Assembly (NCBI GenBank): GCA_902500695.1
Contig: CABVRQ010000026.1
Span: 1-13,723 of the forward strand
Reading direction: 5' to 3'
DNA: 13,723 nucleotides
Source of the DNA: an uncultured Nitrospira sp.
GTDB lineage: Bacteria > Nitrospirota > Nitrospiria > Nitrospirales > UBA8639
Position numbers and translations under genes: made by a program. Shown here piece by piece: positions 6,160-13,723 of this stretch (position 1 is the first letter of the stretch; every line of letters begins with the position of its first letter). The notes beneath the pieces are model-generated. The model did not search any database and had not been told where the DNA came from. It saw nothing but the letters and a program-made list of their open reading frames with translations.

Positions 6160-7236
6160 CTACACCCCCAACCGTTGACCGTCTCTCCTGAATTTCTTTC
6201 GATAGACACTTTGCGCAATTCGAGGGAGCCAATTATCAGCATTAAAGGTTGCCACATAACTCATAGCCAACGAGGGATTCCAACTTTTTTTATACTCATT
6301 GTATACCGCCCCGAGTTCATAACGTGTACAACCAAGTGCCGTGAATCCCCTGTGCATACTTTCTACGTCGAGTAACCAAATCGGTGAGTAATCCGCAAAT
6401 GCAGGATCGAATCCTGATTGCAGGGAATAGTACCGATTACGATCGATAATCTGGAGCACCCCGGCGATTGTGGCATCATTGAATCGAAGCTGGAGCACTT
6501 CCGCCTGCCCTTGGTGGCTAAGCGTTGTGAGCGCCTTCCTGAGGAAGCCGACGTTTTGGCTCGTGAGGTTCGTTTCCTTACCCTTTTGTAAGAACCGCCG
6601 GCAATGCAAATCGATCAACTCGTCAAAGGCAGACATGAATTCGTTTTCACGACACGCTCGATACTCAACCTTACCCTTCTCACGCAGGCTTCGCTCCGCA
6701 TGGCGGATATGCTTTCTCCGGGACTTACTGACGCGTGACAAAGGATCCAGCACCTTCGGGTCAGCGTCAACCCACGCGCGCTGACACTGTGGCTCAGCAA
6801 GACCGCGGACGATAAGTTCTTTGGCGAAAATCGACTCATCCGACATTTGCCGAAGATGAATGAAGCCGTTAGCTTGTTTTTCGGAGCAAAGGGCTTCTAC
6901 GACGTCTTTACATAACTCCATGTCATTCGGGTCGGCAAGGAGGACATCATTATAAGTAGACATCCGATGTCCAAGAAACTGGGTTATCTGTAGAATCGAC
7001 CCCATTATTTTCTGCTCAAAAAACGGGAGAATGGCCACAGGTCGCCCTCCGGAATCCTCAACGAGCTTCACAGCCAACCGCTTTTGGGGGTCGTCTGCCA
7101 ACACCTGATCACACCAGATTCGGTTCCATGTCCAGGATTGAAATACCGTAGGGCCGCCGGAGACCCTTTCAAAGACCTTCCACACATCTTTTATGGAATC
7201 CAACTCTAGGATGTTGTGGATCGTTCTAATGCGCAT
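6160..7236 (-). CDS. CelD/FemAB-like acyltransferase (BioF2-like, GNAT superfamily)
   Basis: This 358-residue protein starts at ATG 7236; the only SD-like sequence is GAGGG about 12 bases upstream, so initiation may depend on coupling to the flippase gene, which ends 31 bases before. It has the marks of the CelD/FemAB-related family: FQSWTWNRIWCDQ (about 32-44), the strand VAILPFF, the basic helix SKSRRKHIRHAERSL (about 170-184), and in the C-terminal GNAT domain the strand IAGVLQI (257-263), then YYSLQSGFDPAFADYSPIWLL (269-289) and the closing YKKSWNP. Family members move acyl or aminoacyl groups, and relatives recur in bacterial exopolysaccharide clusters with glycosyltransferases and NodB deacetylases. 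Here it is the last gene of the operon, so decoration of the exopolysaccharide or its precursor is likely. Donor and acceptor are unknown. It is soluble, with no signal peptide. Confidence 0.8.
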   Translation of the reverse strand: MRIRTIHNILELDSIKDVWKVFERVSGGPTVFQSWTWNRIWCDQVLADDPQKRLAVKLVEDSGGRPVAILPFFEQKIMGSILQITQFLGHRMSTYNDVLLADPNDMELCKDVVEALCSEKQANGFIHLRQMSDESIFAKELIVRGLAEPQCQRAWVDADPKVLDPLSRVSKSRRKHIRHAERSLREKGKVEYRACRENEFMSAFDELIDLHCRRFLQKGKETNLTSQNVGFLRKALTTLSHQGQAEVLQLRFNDATIAGVLQIIDRNRYYSLQSGFDPAFADYSPIWLLDVESMHRGFTALGCTRYELGAVYNEYKKSWNPSLAMSYVATFNADNWLPRIAQSVYRKKFRRDGQRLGV

Positions 7237-7267
7237 TGTACAACTGTTCCCTCTCTCGGCGTTAAAT

Positions 7268-8767
7268 CTACCCGGACTTCGTCATTGGCTTCTGAGAGAA
7301 CACACTGGGAATTTCCCGATTGTGTAGCACGTAGTTGAGGATAAGTGTCCCCTCGTTCTGTCGAATATCCCTGAAAATAGCCAAAACCCCGACATACATG
7401 ACAACCGCAACCAGTATCGTGAGGGGCAATTCGAGACGATCCCACACCACCAAAGGCACCAGGAAAGCTAGGACGGCAAAAGTGCAAATGGCAATTCGTC
7501 TGCCGAAGCTCCGCCACACAAACAACGCGGTTAGGCGCTCACCAAGAAGCACAATGAGCAGGATTTCTGCCAGAAGGGTTGCAGCCGCTGCCCCTTGGAG
7601 GCTAAATCCGACAATCAGCCAGTAATGAGCGATGGCACCGAGACACGCAATCAGCAGGTGACTCCTTGTCACGAGAGACTGACGATCGGACGCGATCAGA
7701 AAAATTTCCATGATACATCGTAAAAAAACCGCCGGGATGAGCCAGGCCAGCCAACGCAGTATCTCTATCGATTCGAGAAACGCCAATCCATAGAGAACTT
7801 CGATCAATTTCGGCGCGAGCAGCCAGATACCCGCCGCCATCGGGAAACCAAGAACAATGGCAAGGTTGAGAGTGATGCGATAGAGCTCCTTCATCTGGTC
7901 CGGGGAACTCACGTATAAACGGGACGCAACGGGGAAAATCGCCAGCCTGGCAAATACCGGAATAAACAACAGCACAAACACGAATCGATAGGCGACATTA
8001 AAGGTCCCCGCAGCTCCGGCACTCAACATGAACCCGATAAAGATTAATGCCACCCTGGACGAGAAAAGTTCAAACAAGGCATGTAAGGCGTAGGGAAAGG
8101 CATCCCTCAGAACGTTGCGCAAACCGGCAAGCCTGATAGAAATTCGAAGCGCCCCACAACGCCGATGGGTAAGGTAATACCCGCCTGCCACATGAAGAAT
8201 GGTCATGACCGGCAAGGATGAGAGAGCGAGAAGCAGGCTCCCTCCCCACCCAACGATCACAATGCCCGTTATCGCTGTGGTCACTCGAAGGGAGACCTCA
8301 AGGAGACTGGTCACATGCATACTCTCCAAGGCGACAAAAACGGCACCAAATCCATTCACGAGCGTGATAAAGACTTGGTAGGCTCCAATCACAATAATGA
8401 GAAGCTTCATCTCCTCCGAAAACGGCAAAAACAGCGTGATCACCACCAAAGCAGAACAAACCGCCACCGACAACAACAGACGAACCGCCATAAGGCGGCC
8501 GTAATAAATCGCCACACTATCTCTGTCGCGACTCATATCCTTGATGGAAAGGTTTTGCAGGCCGAAATCGGCGAATACGACGAGCACCCCCGTTAAGGCC
8601 ATGGCAAACGAATATTGCCCGATGCCTTCCTGGCCGAAGTTACGTGCGAGGACGAGAAAGAAAAGAAAGGTAAAAACGTCGGCCAACACCTTGCCGACGG
8701 TTAAATAGCCAAAGTTTTTGAATATCCGTGATCCTGCCTCTCCATTATTTTTTACTTCCTCAATCAT
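7268..8767 (-). CDS. Wzx-type oligosaccharide flippase (MOP/PST family)
   Basis: This 499-residue integral inner-membrane protein starts at ATG 8767; AAGGA lies 12 bases upstream, a rather long spacing. About 12-14 hydrophobic segments span residues 25 to 470, opening with the typical RIFKNFGYLTVGKVLADVFTF followed by FLVLARNFGQEGIGQYSFAMA (the R-x-hydrophobic-G-x-x-x-hydrophobic-G-x-Y/F phrase of polysaccharide-export MOP proteins). A charged cytoplasmic loop follows segment 2-3 (DFGLQNLSIKDMSRDRDS). The length is slightly above the 400-480 residues usual for Wzx. Such proteins flip undecaprenyl-linked repeat units to the periplasm, where a Wzy polymerase would act; none is visible here. It lies 104 bases after the deacetylase gene, the widest gap in the operon, with no clear promoter or terminator there. 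Confidence 0.9.
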   Translation of the reverse strand: MIEEVKNNGEAGSRIFKNFGYLTVGKVLADVFTFLFFLVLARNFGQEGIGQYSFAMALTGVLVVFADFGLQNLSIKDMSRDRDSVAIYYGRLMAVRLLLSVAVCSALVVITLFLPFSEEMKLLIIVIGAYQVFITLVNGFGAVFVALESMHVTSLLEVSLRVTTAITGIVIVGWGGSLLLALSSLPVMTILHVAGGYYLTHRRCGALRISIRLAGLRNVLRDAFPYALHALFELFSSRVALIFIGFMLSAGAAGTFNVAYRFVFVLLFIPVFARLAIFPVASRLYVSSPDQMKELYRITLNLAIVLGFPMAAGIWLLAPKLIEVLYGLAFLESIEILRWLAWLIPAVFLRCIMEIFLIASDRQSLVTRSHLLIACLGAIAHYWLIVGFSLQGAAAATLLAEILLIVLLGERLTALFVWRSFGRRIAICTFAVLAFLVPLVVWDRLELPLTILVAVVMYVGVLAIFRDIRQNEGTLILNYVLHNREIPSVFSQKPMTKSG

Positions 8768-8871
8768 AAGACGGCGAATCCTTCATTGTGCCGAAGAGCG
8801 TTCCCTCATGAAATTACGTAAAGAAACATCTCTACCATCTCTAGGTCCCCTATTAAAGACACACTCACCCA

Positions 8872-9996
8872 TCACGCGGCTCCACCGAAGAGCTTCCACA
8901 ATGGTTTGCGTCCGTCACCTGGCAGCCTATGGATATATCGTGGTGGAAGTCGGGGTATCGGCACAGGTTGGCGGTCGTCGTTGTTCACATATTTCGGCAG
9001 GAGGCTACCCCAGGCGTTGGAGACATACCCGGCCTCATGGGAAATCTCAACCGCGAGCGCGGAACCTCGATACCAGGGAAAACAGAAATGGCGCACACGA
9101 CTACCCGGCAATCTGGATTCGATTGCCGTCTTTGACTGACGGAGATCTGTGAGCATGGCATTTCGCTGCCGCTCGGGAGTTTCAAATTGTCTCGGCACGT
9201 ATTTCTCCTGCCCACTCGTCATAATCTGCAGAAGTTGCCGCCACCAGCCCCGAGCGTCAAAGAACGCTTCACCGCCATTTTCCGCCACGTACCTGATGCA
9301 CAGGTCTTCAGCCTGCGTGTTTGGGATATACGCCGGAGAACCGCACATCCGGGCGTTCCATTGGTAGATTGGTAATCCCCAGGGACATCGAAGGTCCGGA
9401 TCAGGACCATCCATATGTCGATAACGCATCGGCGCGAGATCAGATTGCAGGAAGGAGGTCGAAAGACCTGGCCTATTGAAATCACAAATCTTTGGAGAGA
9501 TCGCGATACTATGGTGATACAAAGAGTGCGACTGAAAATCGATCACCCCGCTATCATGCATTTCCCGTATCTGCAACCAACTGCAAAGGGCACGGTCCAT
9601 ATCATTCTCATTAGAATTAATTTCTCCCTCGGGAATGCGACCGGGAACAATATAGGCCACGGCCTTTTGCTTAAATTTTTGGAGAATTGGAAACGCGACC
9701 GCATACAAACTGGCGTAGCCATCATCAAACGTTAACATCACTTCACGATCTCGTCGTGGTGAGGCACCCACTATCCGTTCGTAATACTCATCTCCGGTAA
9801 GAGTGGAATATTCATTGTTGGCCATGAACGCCAAGACTGGTTCGAGTGTAGCTGTCGAGACCTCGTGGAATTGAAAGACAGGGATCTGTTCCGGAGACAC
9901 ATCCACACGCACAAATGCGGGATAACGTCCGAGCCCCAAACCAAGCAACTCGTTTCGATTCTTCTCAACGCTTCTTTTGAAATGTCGTATGATCAA
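8872..9996 (-). CDS. NodB-domain polysaccharide deacetylase with large insertion
   Basis: The longest frame has 374 residues from a TTG at 9996, nine bases after the stop of the glycosyltransferase gene. An in-frame TAA lies just upstream and there is no in-frame ATG nearby, so TTG with translational coupling is the best guess; later GTG or TTG codons cannot be excluded. Motif 1 of the NodB domain is LTFDDGY (88-94, with D91 and D92). Motif 2 is SHSLYHH (156-162, H157 and H161 as metal ligands). The FxFPWYRG strand (304-311) and the EAGY segment correspond to the later barrel motifs. All metal-binding residues are present, so N- or O-deacetylation of a sugar is likely. About 100 extra residues (roughly 163-270; Pro, Trp and Cys rich) separate motif 2 from the helix ahead of motif 3, far more than in ordinary NodB proteins. 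No signal peptide is seen, so it probably acts on cytoplasmic, lipid-linked precursors. Confidence 0.85.
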   Translation of the reverse strand: MIIRHFKRSVEKNRNELLGLGLGRYPAFVRVDVSPEQIPVFQFHEVSTATLEPVLAFMANNEYSTLTGDEYYERIVGASPRRDREVMLTFDDGYASLYAVAFPILQKFKQKAVAYIVPGRIPEGEINSNENDMDRALCSWLQIREMHDSGVIDFQSHSLYHHSIAISPKICDFNRPGLSTSFLQSDLAPMRYRHMDGPDPDLRCPWGLPIYQWNARMCGSPAYIPNTQAEDLCIRYVAENGGEAFFDARGWWRQLLQIMTSGQEKYVPRQFETPERQRNAMLTDLRQSKTAIESRLPGSRVRHFCFPWYRGSALAVEISHEAGYVSNAWGSLLPKYVNNDDRQPVPIPRLPPRYIHRLPGDGRKPLWKLFGGAA

Positions 9997-10005
9997 GGTG
10001 GCATC

Positions 10006-11115
10006 TTACGCAGGAGCCATGACCCACTCAAACGCCTCAAGCGTGGATTGCGCAGTCTTCTCCCATGAAAAACGCGCGGCATTTTCATACCCGTTGGCGA
10101 TCAGTGTTTGTCGAAGGTCATCATCGGTTAATACTCGAACAATGGCATTCGCAATATCCTCCACGTTTAGTGGATCGACATAGATGGCGGCATTGCCTGC
10201 GGCTTCAGGGCTTCCTCCTGTACGACTCGTGACTAATGGACATCCACACGCATTCGCCTCAATGTTTGGCAGCCCGAAACTTTCGTAATGTGAAGGAAAC
10301 ACGGTTGCCTCGGCGAGGCTATAAAAGGCGACAAGTTCCTTTTGCGGAACATAACCGGCGAAATGAACGCAGTCTTGTAATCCCAGACTTTCTAAGGCTT
10401 TCATGTCATCCTGATATTTCCAACGCATACCGCCTGCCACAACAAGATGAACATCGATCTGCTTTCTCACGGTTGAAAAGGCTTCCAGGAGGCGCGTGAA
10501 ATTCTTCCCGGGATAGATATGGCCGGCAAACAGAATAAATCGCGAGGGAAGCGTGTATTTGACTCTGATAGAGTCCAACTGTTGCGGATCACTGATCGAT
10601 CGAAAAATGGGATCAGTGGCAAGGTACGCCACTTTCACTTTATCCGGATCAATGCCCAGGTAGGAAATGATATCGTCCTTTGCCCGGTTGGATACCGCAA
10701 TGATCAGGGAGGCCCGTTTTAAATACTGCGGATAGACGGTTTTAAAAAACCAGAGATCCGTCGTCTGATGAAATTCCGGGTGAACAAACCGCTCAGTCCC
10801 ATGGAGCACCATGGCCGTTTTACATCGAGACAGAAACGGGATGGCAAACTTGGTATGGAAGATCAGATCGAGGCCCTCGCGGTGCGCATATCTCGGGACG
10901 GCCCACTGATCCCACATCCACTTGCCTTTGGCAGGCAGATACACTTCACAAACACGATCCGTACTTGGCAACGACCCGAGATGCGCATGGTTGGCGTAAA
11001 GAATGTGATACTCATTTCGAGTATCCAGTTGTAAGATGGCTTCGATCACGCTTCGCGTATAGACACCGATGCCGCCGTTCTCTCCCCATGTTCTGGCGCA
11101 TATGCCGATTTTCAT
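10006..11115 (-). CDS. GT4-family glycosyltransferase
   Basis: This 369-residue retaining GT-B glycosyltransferase starts at ATG 11115, inside an ATGA overlap with the carrier protein stop. The N-terminal domain begins with MKIGICARTW and the Gly-rich acceptor loop GGIGVYT (14-20), and ends near SLIIAVSNRAKDDI (136-149). The C-terminal domain opens with ILFAGHIYPGKNFTRLLEAF (194-213; the G-K pair contacts the nucleotide-sugar phosphate) and has the E-x7-E motif E278 SFGLPNI E286 with the following A-C-G-C-P, then TGGSPEAAG and YVDP. The length is normal for the family. It would add one sugar from a nucleotide donor to the lipid-linked repeat unit on the cytoplasmic face; sugar and linkage cannot be read from sequence. 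Confidence 0.93.
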   Translation of the reverse strand: MKIGICARTWGENGGIGVYTRSVIEAILQLDTRNEYHILYANHAHLGSLPSTDRVCEVYLPAKGKWMWDQWAVPRYAHREGLDLIFHTKFAIPFLSRCKTAMVLHGTERFVHPEFHQTTDLWFFKTVYPQYLKRASLIIAVSNRAKDDIISYLGIDPDKVKVAYLATDPIFRSISDPQQLDSIRVKYTLPSRFILFAGHIYPGKNFTRLLEAFSTVRKQIDVHLVVAGGMRWKYQDDMKALESLGLQDCVHFAGYVPQKELVAFYSLAEATVFPSHYESFGLPNIEANACGCPLVTSRTGGSPEAAGNAAIYVDPLNVEDIANAIVRVLTDDDLRQTLIANGYENAARFSWEKTAQSTLEAFEWVMAPA

Positions 11116-11372
11116 GAAGACGCCTCATCGGGTAAATTCACTCCGTGCTTCACAAACAACGCCTCAATTTGGCGCGATGACGACAGATCTGCCGCTTGTT
11201 CGTCATCAAGGCTCACGCCTAACGTGTCTTCAAGCTCCATGATCAGACGTAAATGATTAATGGAATCCCAATCGGAAAATTCCCGGCGGCGCAGATCATC
11301 GATATTCGGCGGAATCTCCACCTGAAGCACTCCTGAAAGAAACTCGATCACCTTCGCATGTGTGTTTGACAT
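11112..11372 (-). CDS. Acyl carrier protein, dedicated to the operon
   Basis: This acidic protein of 86 residues starts at ATG 11372, preceded by GCGAGGAC 5-9 bases upstream. A TTG at 11390 in the same frame would add six residues but leaves the SD site inside the gene. The phosphopantetheine attachment site is S37 in FSDWDSINHLRLI, followed by the recognition helix II sequence MELEDTLGVSL (45-55). The W-D-S-I-N-H form, rather than the D-S-L-D of fatty-acid carriers, is typical of stand-alone carriers in polysaccharide and secondary-metabolite clusters. The ligase gene ends 22 bases upstream and the glycosyltransferase start overlaps the stop by four bases, so all three are co-translated. It probably carries an acyl group activated by the ligase to one of the acyltransferases of the cluster. 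Confidence 0.9.
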   Translation of the reverse strand: MSNTHAKVIEFLSGVLQVEIPPNIDDLRRREFSDWDSINHLRLIMELEDTLGVSLDDEQAADLSSSRQIEALFVKHGVNLPDEASS

Positions 11373-11394
11373 GATGTTAGTCCTCGCCAATTCG

Positions 11395-12951
11395 TTAATT
11401 TCCGTGCACCACTGTATGTGGCTTCGTCTTCAGCTCCCGATGCAGCATCTTGCCGAGGCTGTTTCTCGGCAAGGCTTCGACCGACTCTATGAAAAAGGGG
11501 ACCTTATGGCTCGGAAGAAACCGGGCACAATGTCGGGTCACGGCCTTCAAATCTCCAGTCGCACGGTCCCGAAAAACCACATAAGCCTTGGCAACCTGAC
11601 CGAGGACCCGATGCGGCACACCAAGCACCGCAACTTCGGCAACGTCTTTGAGTTCCAGTATGCATTGCTCCACCTCCGCCGGTGCATATTTCCTTCCCCC
11701 ACAGTTAATGACATCAACTTTGCGACCGTGAAAGTAAAAAAGTCCCAGAGCATCTTTGTGGCCCATGTCACCGGTTTTCAGCCAACCTCCAGGTGCAAAC
11801 AACGCTTCCGTTTCCGCCGGGAGTCGATGATAACCAAGACACACATGCGGACCTCGGACCCAAATCTCGGCCGTCAGTCCCTCCTCCACAGGGCACCCCT
11901 CGTCGTCCATGATGGCCATCTCCACACCGGGTATCGGCACACCGATGGAATCCGGATGTTCCAGTGCAATAGTATCCGAGAGTATCGTGCAGGTGGAGGC
12001 TTCGGTCAGCCCGTATGAATTGACCAACTCCACGTTGGGGAAACGCTCCTTGATTGCCAAATGGGTCTGAGACTCGATCGCCGCGCTGGAATTCATCAAC
12101 AAACGCAAAGAGGGAAGATAGTCGGCACGAAACTCCGGATAGACCATCAACATTTTGAAGGTGGCCGGCACCGCACGGAAGCAGGTGACGGTCTGCTTAC
12201 GAATTCGTGCCAGGAGATCGACCGCATCGAAACGTTCTACCAACACGGCTGTTCCTCCCACCTCAATCATGGGCAACATCTGACTGACCAGGGCACTCGA
12301 ATGGCTGAGTGGCATAACGATGGCAATCACGTCGTCGTGCCGGTAGCCGAATGCCAGACGTGCGTTGCCGGATGCAGCTCTGGCATTGGCATGGGATCGC
12401 ATGGCGCCTTTCGGCTTGCCTATCGTACCCGAGGTATACATGAACTCGGCTATGGCGTCAGGCGCTGGTGACATTGCCGATTCTTGGGAATCACAGGGAT
12501 CGGCAGGCTGGTTCACCCACCTATCGAAACATTCAACATTTGCAGTGGCCTCGACGTCGCCAATGGCCAATACCTGCTCTAAAGCGGGAAATGACTTCCA
12601 CACCGTCGAAAATTTGGACCAGAGCGCCTGATGAACAATCGCGCATTGGGCACCGGAATCTTCAAGAAGAAAGCGGATCTCCTCAGGCTTAAGACGCTCA
12701 TCGACGGGATGAACAATTCCGGCAATCGCCGTCACCGCAAAGTAACTCACGACGAACTCAACGCTGTTCGGCGCCAGCAAGGCCACCACGTGGCCCGGCC
12801 GAACGTCCCATTGACGAATGAGTTCGTTGGATACACGACGTATACGCCGAGCCAATTCCCGATAGGTCAGTTCTTCTCTATCAGTGATAAGAGCAATCTT
12901 TTCAGGCCACAGACGTTCTGCCTCAGACCAAACCATGGGAAGTGTGTTCAT
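11395..12951 (-). CDS. Acyl-AMP ligase (class I adenylate-forming, ANL superfamily)
   Basis: This 518-residue enzyme starts at ATG 12951 in an ATGA overlap with the end of the hexapeptide acyltransferase gene; AAGAAGG directly abuts the start and AGCAGG lies further upstream. The canonical motifs are all present: P-loop YTSGTIGKPKG (172-182), A4-like region MPLSHSS (213-219), A5 YGLTEAS (313-319), WLKTGD (390-395), the hinge region GRKVDVINCGGRKYAPAEVE (409-428) and the catalytic lysine K501 in PRNSLGKM. It would activate a carboxylic acid with ATP and transfer it to a thiol, most likely the phosphopantetheine of the carrier protein encoded next. Enzymes of this type paired with a carrier protein recur in exosortase-linked exopolysaccharide clusters. 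The acid cannot be deduced; the sequence is closer to medium-chain or aromatic acyl ligases than to amino-acid adenylation domains, since no Asp corresponding to the amino-group anchor is evident. Confidence 0.92.
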   Translation of the reverse strand: MNTLPMVWSEAERLWPEKIALITDREELTYRELARRIRRVSNELIRQWDVRPGHVVALLAPNSVEFVVSYFAVTAIAGIVHPVDERLKPEEIRFLLEDSGAQCAIVHQALWSKFSTVWKSFPALEQVLAIGDVEATANVECFDRWVNQPADPCDSQESAMSPAPDAIAEFMYTSGTIGKPKGAMRSHANARAASGNARLAFGYRHDDVIAIVMPLSHSSALVSQMLPMIEVGGTAVLVERFDAVDLLARIRKQTVTCFRAVPATFKMLMVYPEFRADYLPSLRLLMNSSAAIESQTHLAIKERFPNVELVNSYGLTEASTCTILSDTIALEHPDSIGVPIPGVEMAIMDDEGCPVEEGLTAEIWVRGPHVCLGYHRLPAETEALFAPGGWLKTGDMGHKDALGLFYFHGRKVDVINCGGRKYAPAEVEQCILELKDVAEVAVLGVPHRVLGQVAKAYVVFRDRATGDLKAVTRHCARFLPSHKVPFFIESVEALPRNSLGKMLHRELKTKPHTVVHGN

Positions 12952-13688
12952 CCTTCTTTAACCTGCTTACGTTTTTCTACAACACGAGCGGGGTTACCCA
13001 ACACCACTGTCCATGGCAGCACATCTTTAGATACGACGGCACCTGCACCAACGATGCTGTTTTGACCGATGGTCACACCATCAAGAATCTTGGCGCCAAT
13101 GCCAATCCAGGCGCCGTCTTCAACCGAAATTCCCTTCGATGTCCGGGCTTGCTGAATGACAGGCACATCGGGATCGTCATACGCATGGCCGCCACCAAGC
13201 ATGTAGGTTCCTGCACCGATCGCGACGTTCGACCCGATCGTCAGATGGCTGCGTGAAACCAGAAAGCAAAATGGTCCAATGGACACGAAGTTGCCGATTG
13301 ACATCGAGGAGTCATTACAACTGAGAATGCTATTCCGGCCCAGGAGGATCTGATCACCAAGCACGATGGAAGAGCCGGGTCCCTTGGCATCCAGAACCAC
13401 GCAATCATCAATCATCACTCCCCGCCCCAAGTGGATTCTTCCTGGACAACGGAGCACGCCCCCTGCACCAAAGACCGAACCCCGGCCTACGGACGCCAGC
13501 AGCCCCGGATAGCATTTGCCACGGACGAAATACCCGATAGCGCCCGGTAATCGACCCAGCACCGAGGTATACAGTTCATATTTGGCCAACGCCCCAAGAG
13601 ATTCCTTGCCAACGAACATACTGAGGTATTGACGATACGGGGAAAGCTTTGCGTCACCAAGTGACTCGACTAACGGTCTCTCATTCAT
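12948..13688 (-). CDS. Left-handed beta-helix (hexapeptide repeat) acyltransferase
   Basis: The start is placed at ATG 13688 because AAGGAG lies 7-8 bases upstream; the frame can be extended to a TTG at 13712, which would bury that SD site. The product has 246 residues. After a 65-residue helical N-terminus come some seven coils of hexapeptide repeat (about 66-225) of the form I/V/L-G-x-x-x-x: RIHLGRG, SIVLGDQ, MSIGNF, LTIGSNVAIGAG, ISVEDGAWIGIGAKILDGVTIGQ in sequence, ending in the classic VLGNPARVV (229-237). H168 in GGGHAYDD sits where the catalytic base of the CatB/LacA/WbbJ group is found. Such trimers usually O-acetylate sugars from acetyl-CoA. The four-base overlap with the ligase gene hints that it might instead use the acyl group made by the ligase and carrier protein. 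It is the first operon gene visible; the upstream 35 bases hold no promoter, so the operon probably continues beyond the window. Confidence 0.9.
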   Translation of the reverse strand: MNERPLVESLGDAKLSPYRQYLSMFVGKESLGALAKYELYTSVLGRLPGAIGYFVRGKCYPGLLASVGRGSVFGAGGVLRCPGRIHLGRGVMIDDCVVLDAKGPGSSIVLGDQILLGRNSILSCNDSSMSIGNFVSIGPFCFLVSRSHLTIGSNVAIGAGTYMLGGGHAYDDPDVPVIQQARTSKGISVEDGAWIGIGAKILDGVTIGQNSIVGAGAVVSKDVLPWTVVLGNPARVVEKRKQVKEG

Positions 13689-13723
13689 CCCGATGCTCCT
13701 TGCCGATAGCAAACCTATACAAC

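Noticed and set aside
5586..8789. The 12-base word ATGAAGGATTCG occurs upstream of both the dioxygenase and flippase starts on the minus strand.
   Set aside because: It includes an SD-like core, lies at different distances from the two starts and has no extended similarity, so chance is sufficient.
11362..12018. A 218-codon plus-strand open frame.
   Set aside because: It is antisense to the acyl-AMP ligase, whose motifs are complete across the same bases; the translation shows no family features.

Overview
The window looks like the accessory, surface-polysaccharide part of a mid-GC Gram-negative bacterial chromosome. Bacterial gene spacing, Shine-Dalgarno (SD) sites, ATGA stop/start overlaps and the mix of enzymes (glycosyltransferase, NodB deacetylase, Wzx-type flippase, acyl carrier protein with acyl-AMP ligase, GNAT/CelD-like and hexapeptide acyltransferases) support this. 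The gene set resembles exosortase-associated exopolysaccharide clusters of Proteobacteria and Nitrospirota, but no exosortase or PEP-CTERM gene is visible. The lineage is a guess.

Layout. (1) 1-1070, minus strand: the N-terminal part of a secreted beta-propeller protein, glycoside-hydrolase-like, cut by the window edge. (2) 1071-2297: a gene-poor stretch with an inverted repeat upstream of that gene, an imperfect 18/19-bp inverted-repeat pair and a doubtful small exported peptide. (3) 2298-3023, plus: a GNAT-like acetyltransferase. (4) 3092-3382, minus: a long open frame with no start at its 5' end, probably a gene remnant. (5) 3421-4437, plus: a methyltransferase with the signature loops of protein arginine methyltransferases (PRMTs). 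(6) 4642-5559, minus: an AT-rich PhyH-type Fe(II)/2-oxoglutarate dioxygenase. (7) about 5750-6000, plus: a decayed second copy of the 3' end of the PRMT-like gene, so the dioxygenase sits between the gene and its broken duplicate. (8) 13688 down to 6160, minus: seven tightly spaced genes, hexapeptide acyltransferase > acyl-AMP ligase > acyl carrier protein > GT4 glycosyltransferase > NodB deacetylase > Wzx flippase > CelD/FemAB-like acyltransferase, very likely one operon continuing from outside the window.

Working together (inference): the ligase would activate a carboxylic acid and load it on the dedicated carrier protein. One of the acyltransferases would move it, or an acetyl group, onto a sugar. 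The glycosyltransferase extends the glycan, the deacetylase unmasks amines, and the flippase moves the lipid-linked unit across the inner membrane. The PRMT-like enzyme and the dioxygenase lie beside this operon on other transcripts. They are the least conventional members and may be a later, variable addition: the dioxygenase differs in base composition and the methyltransferase locus shows duplication and decay.
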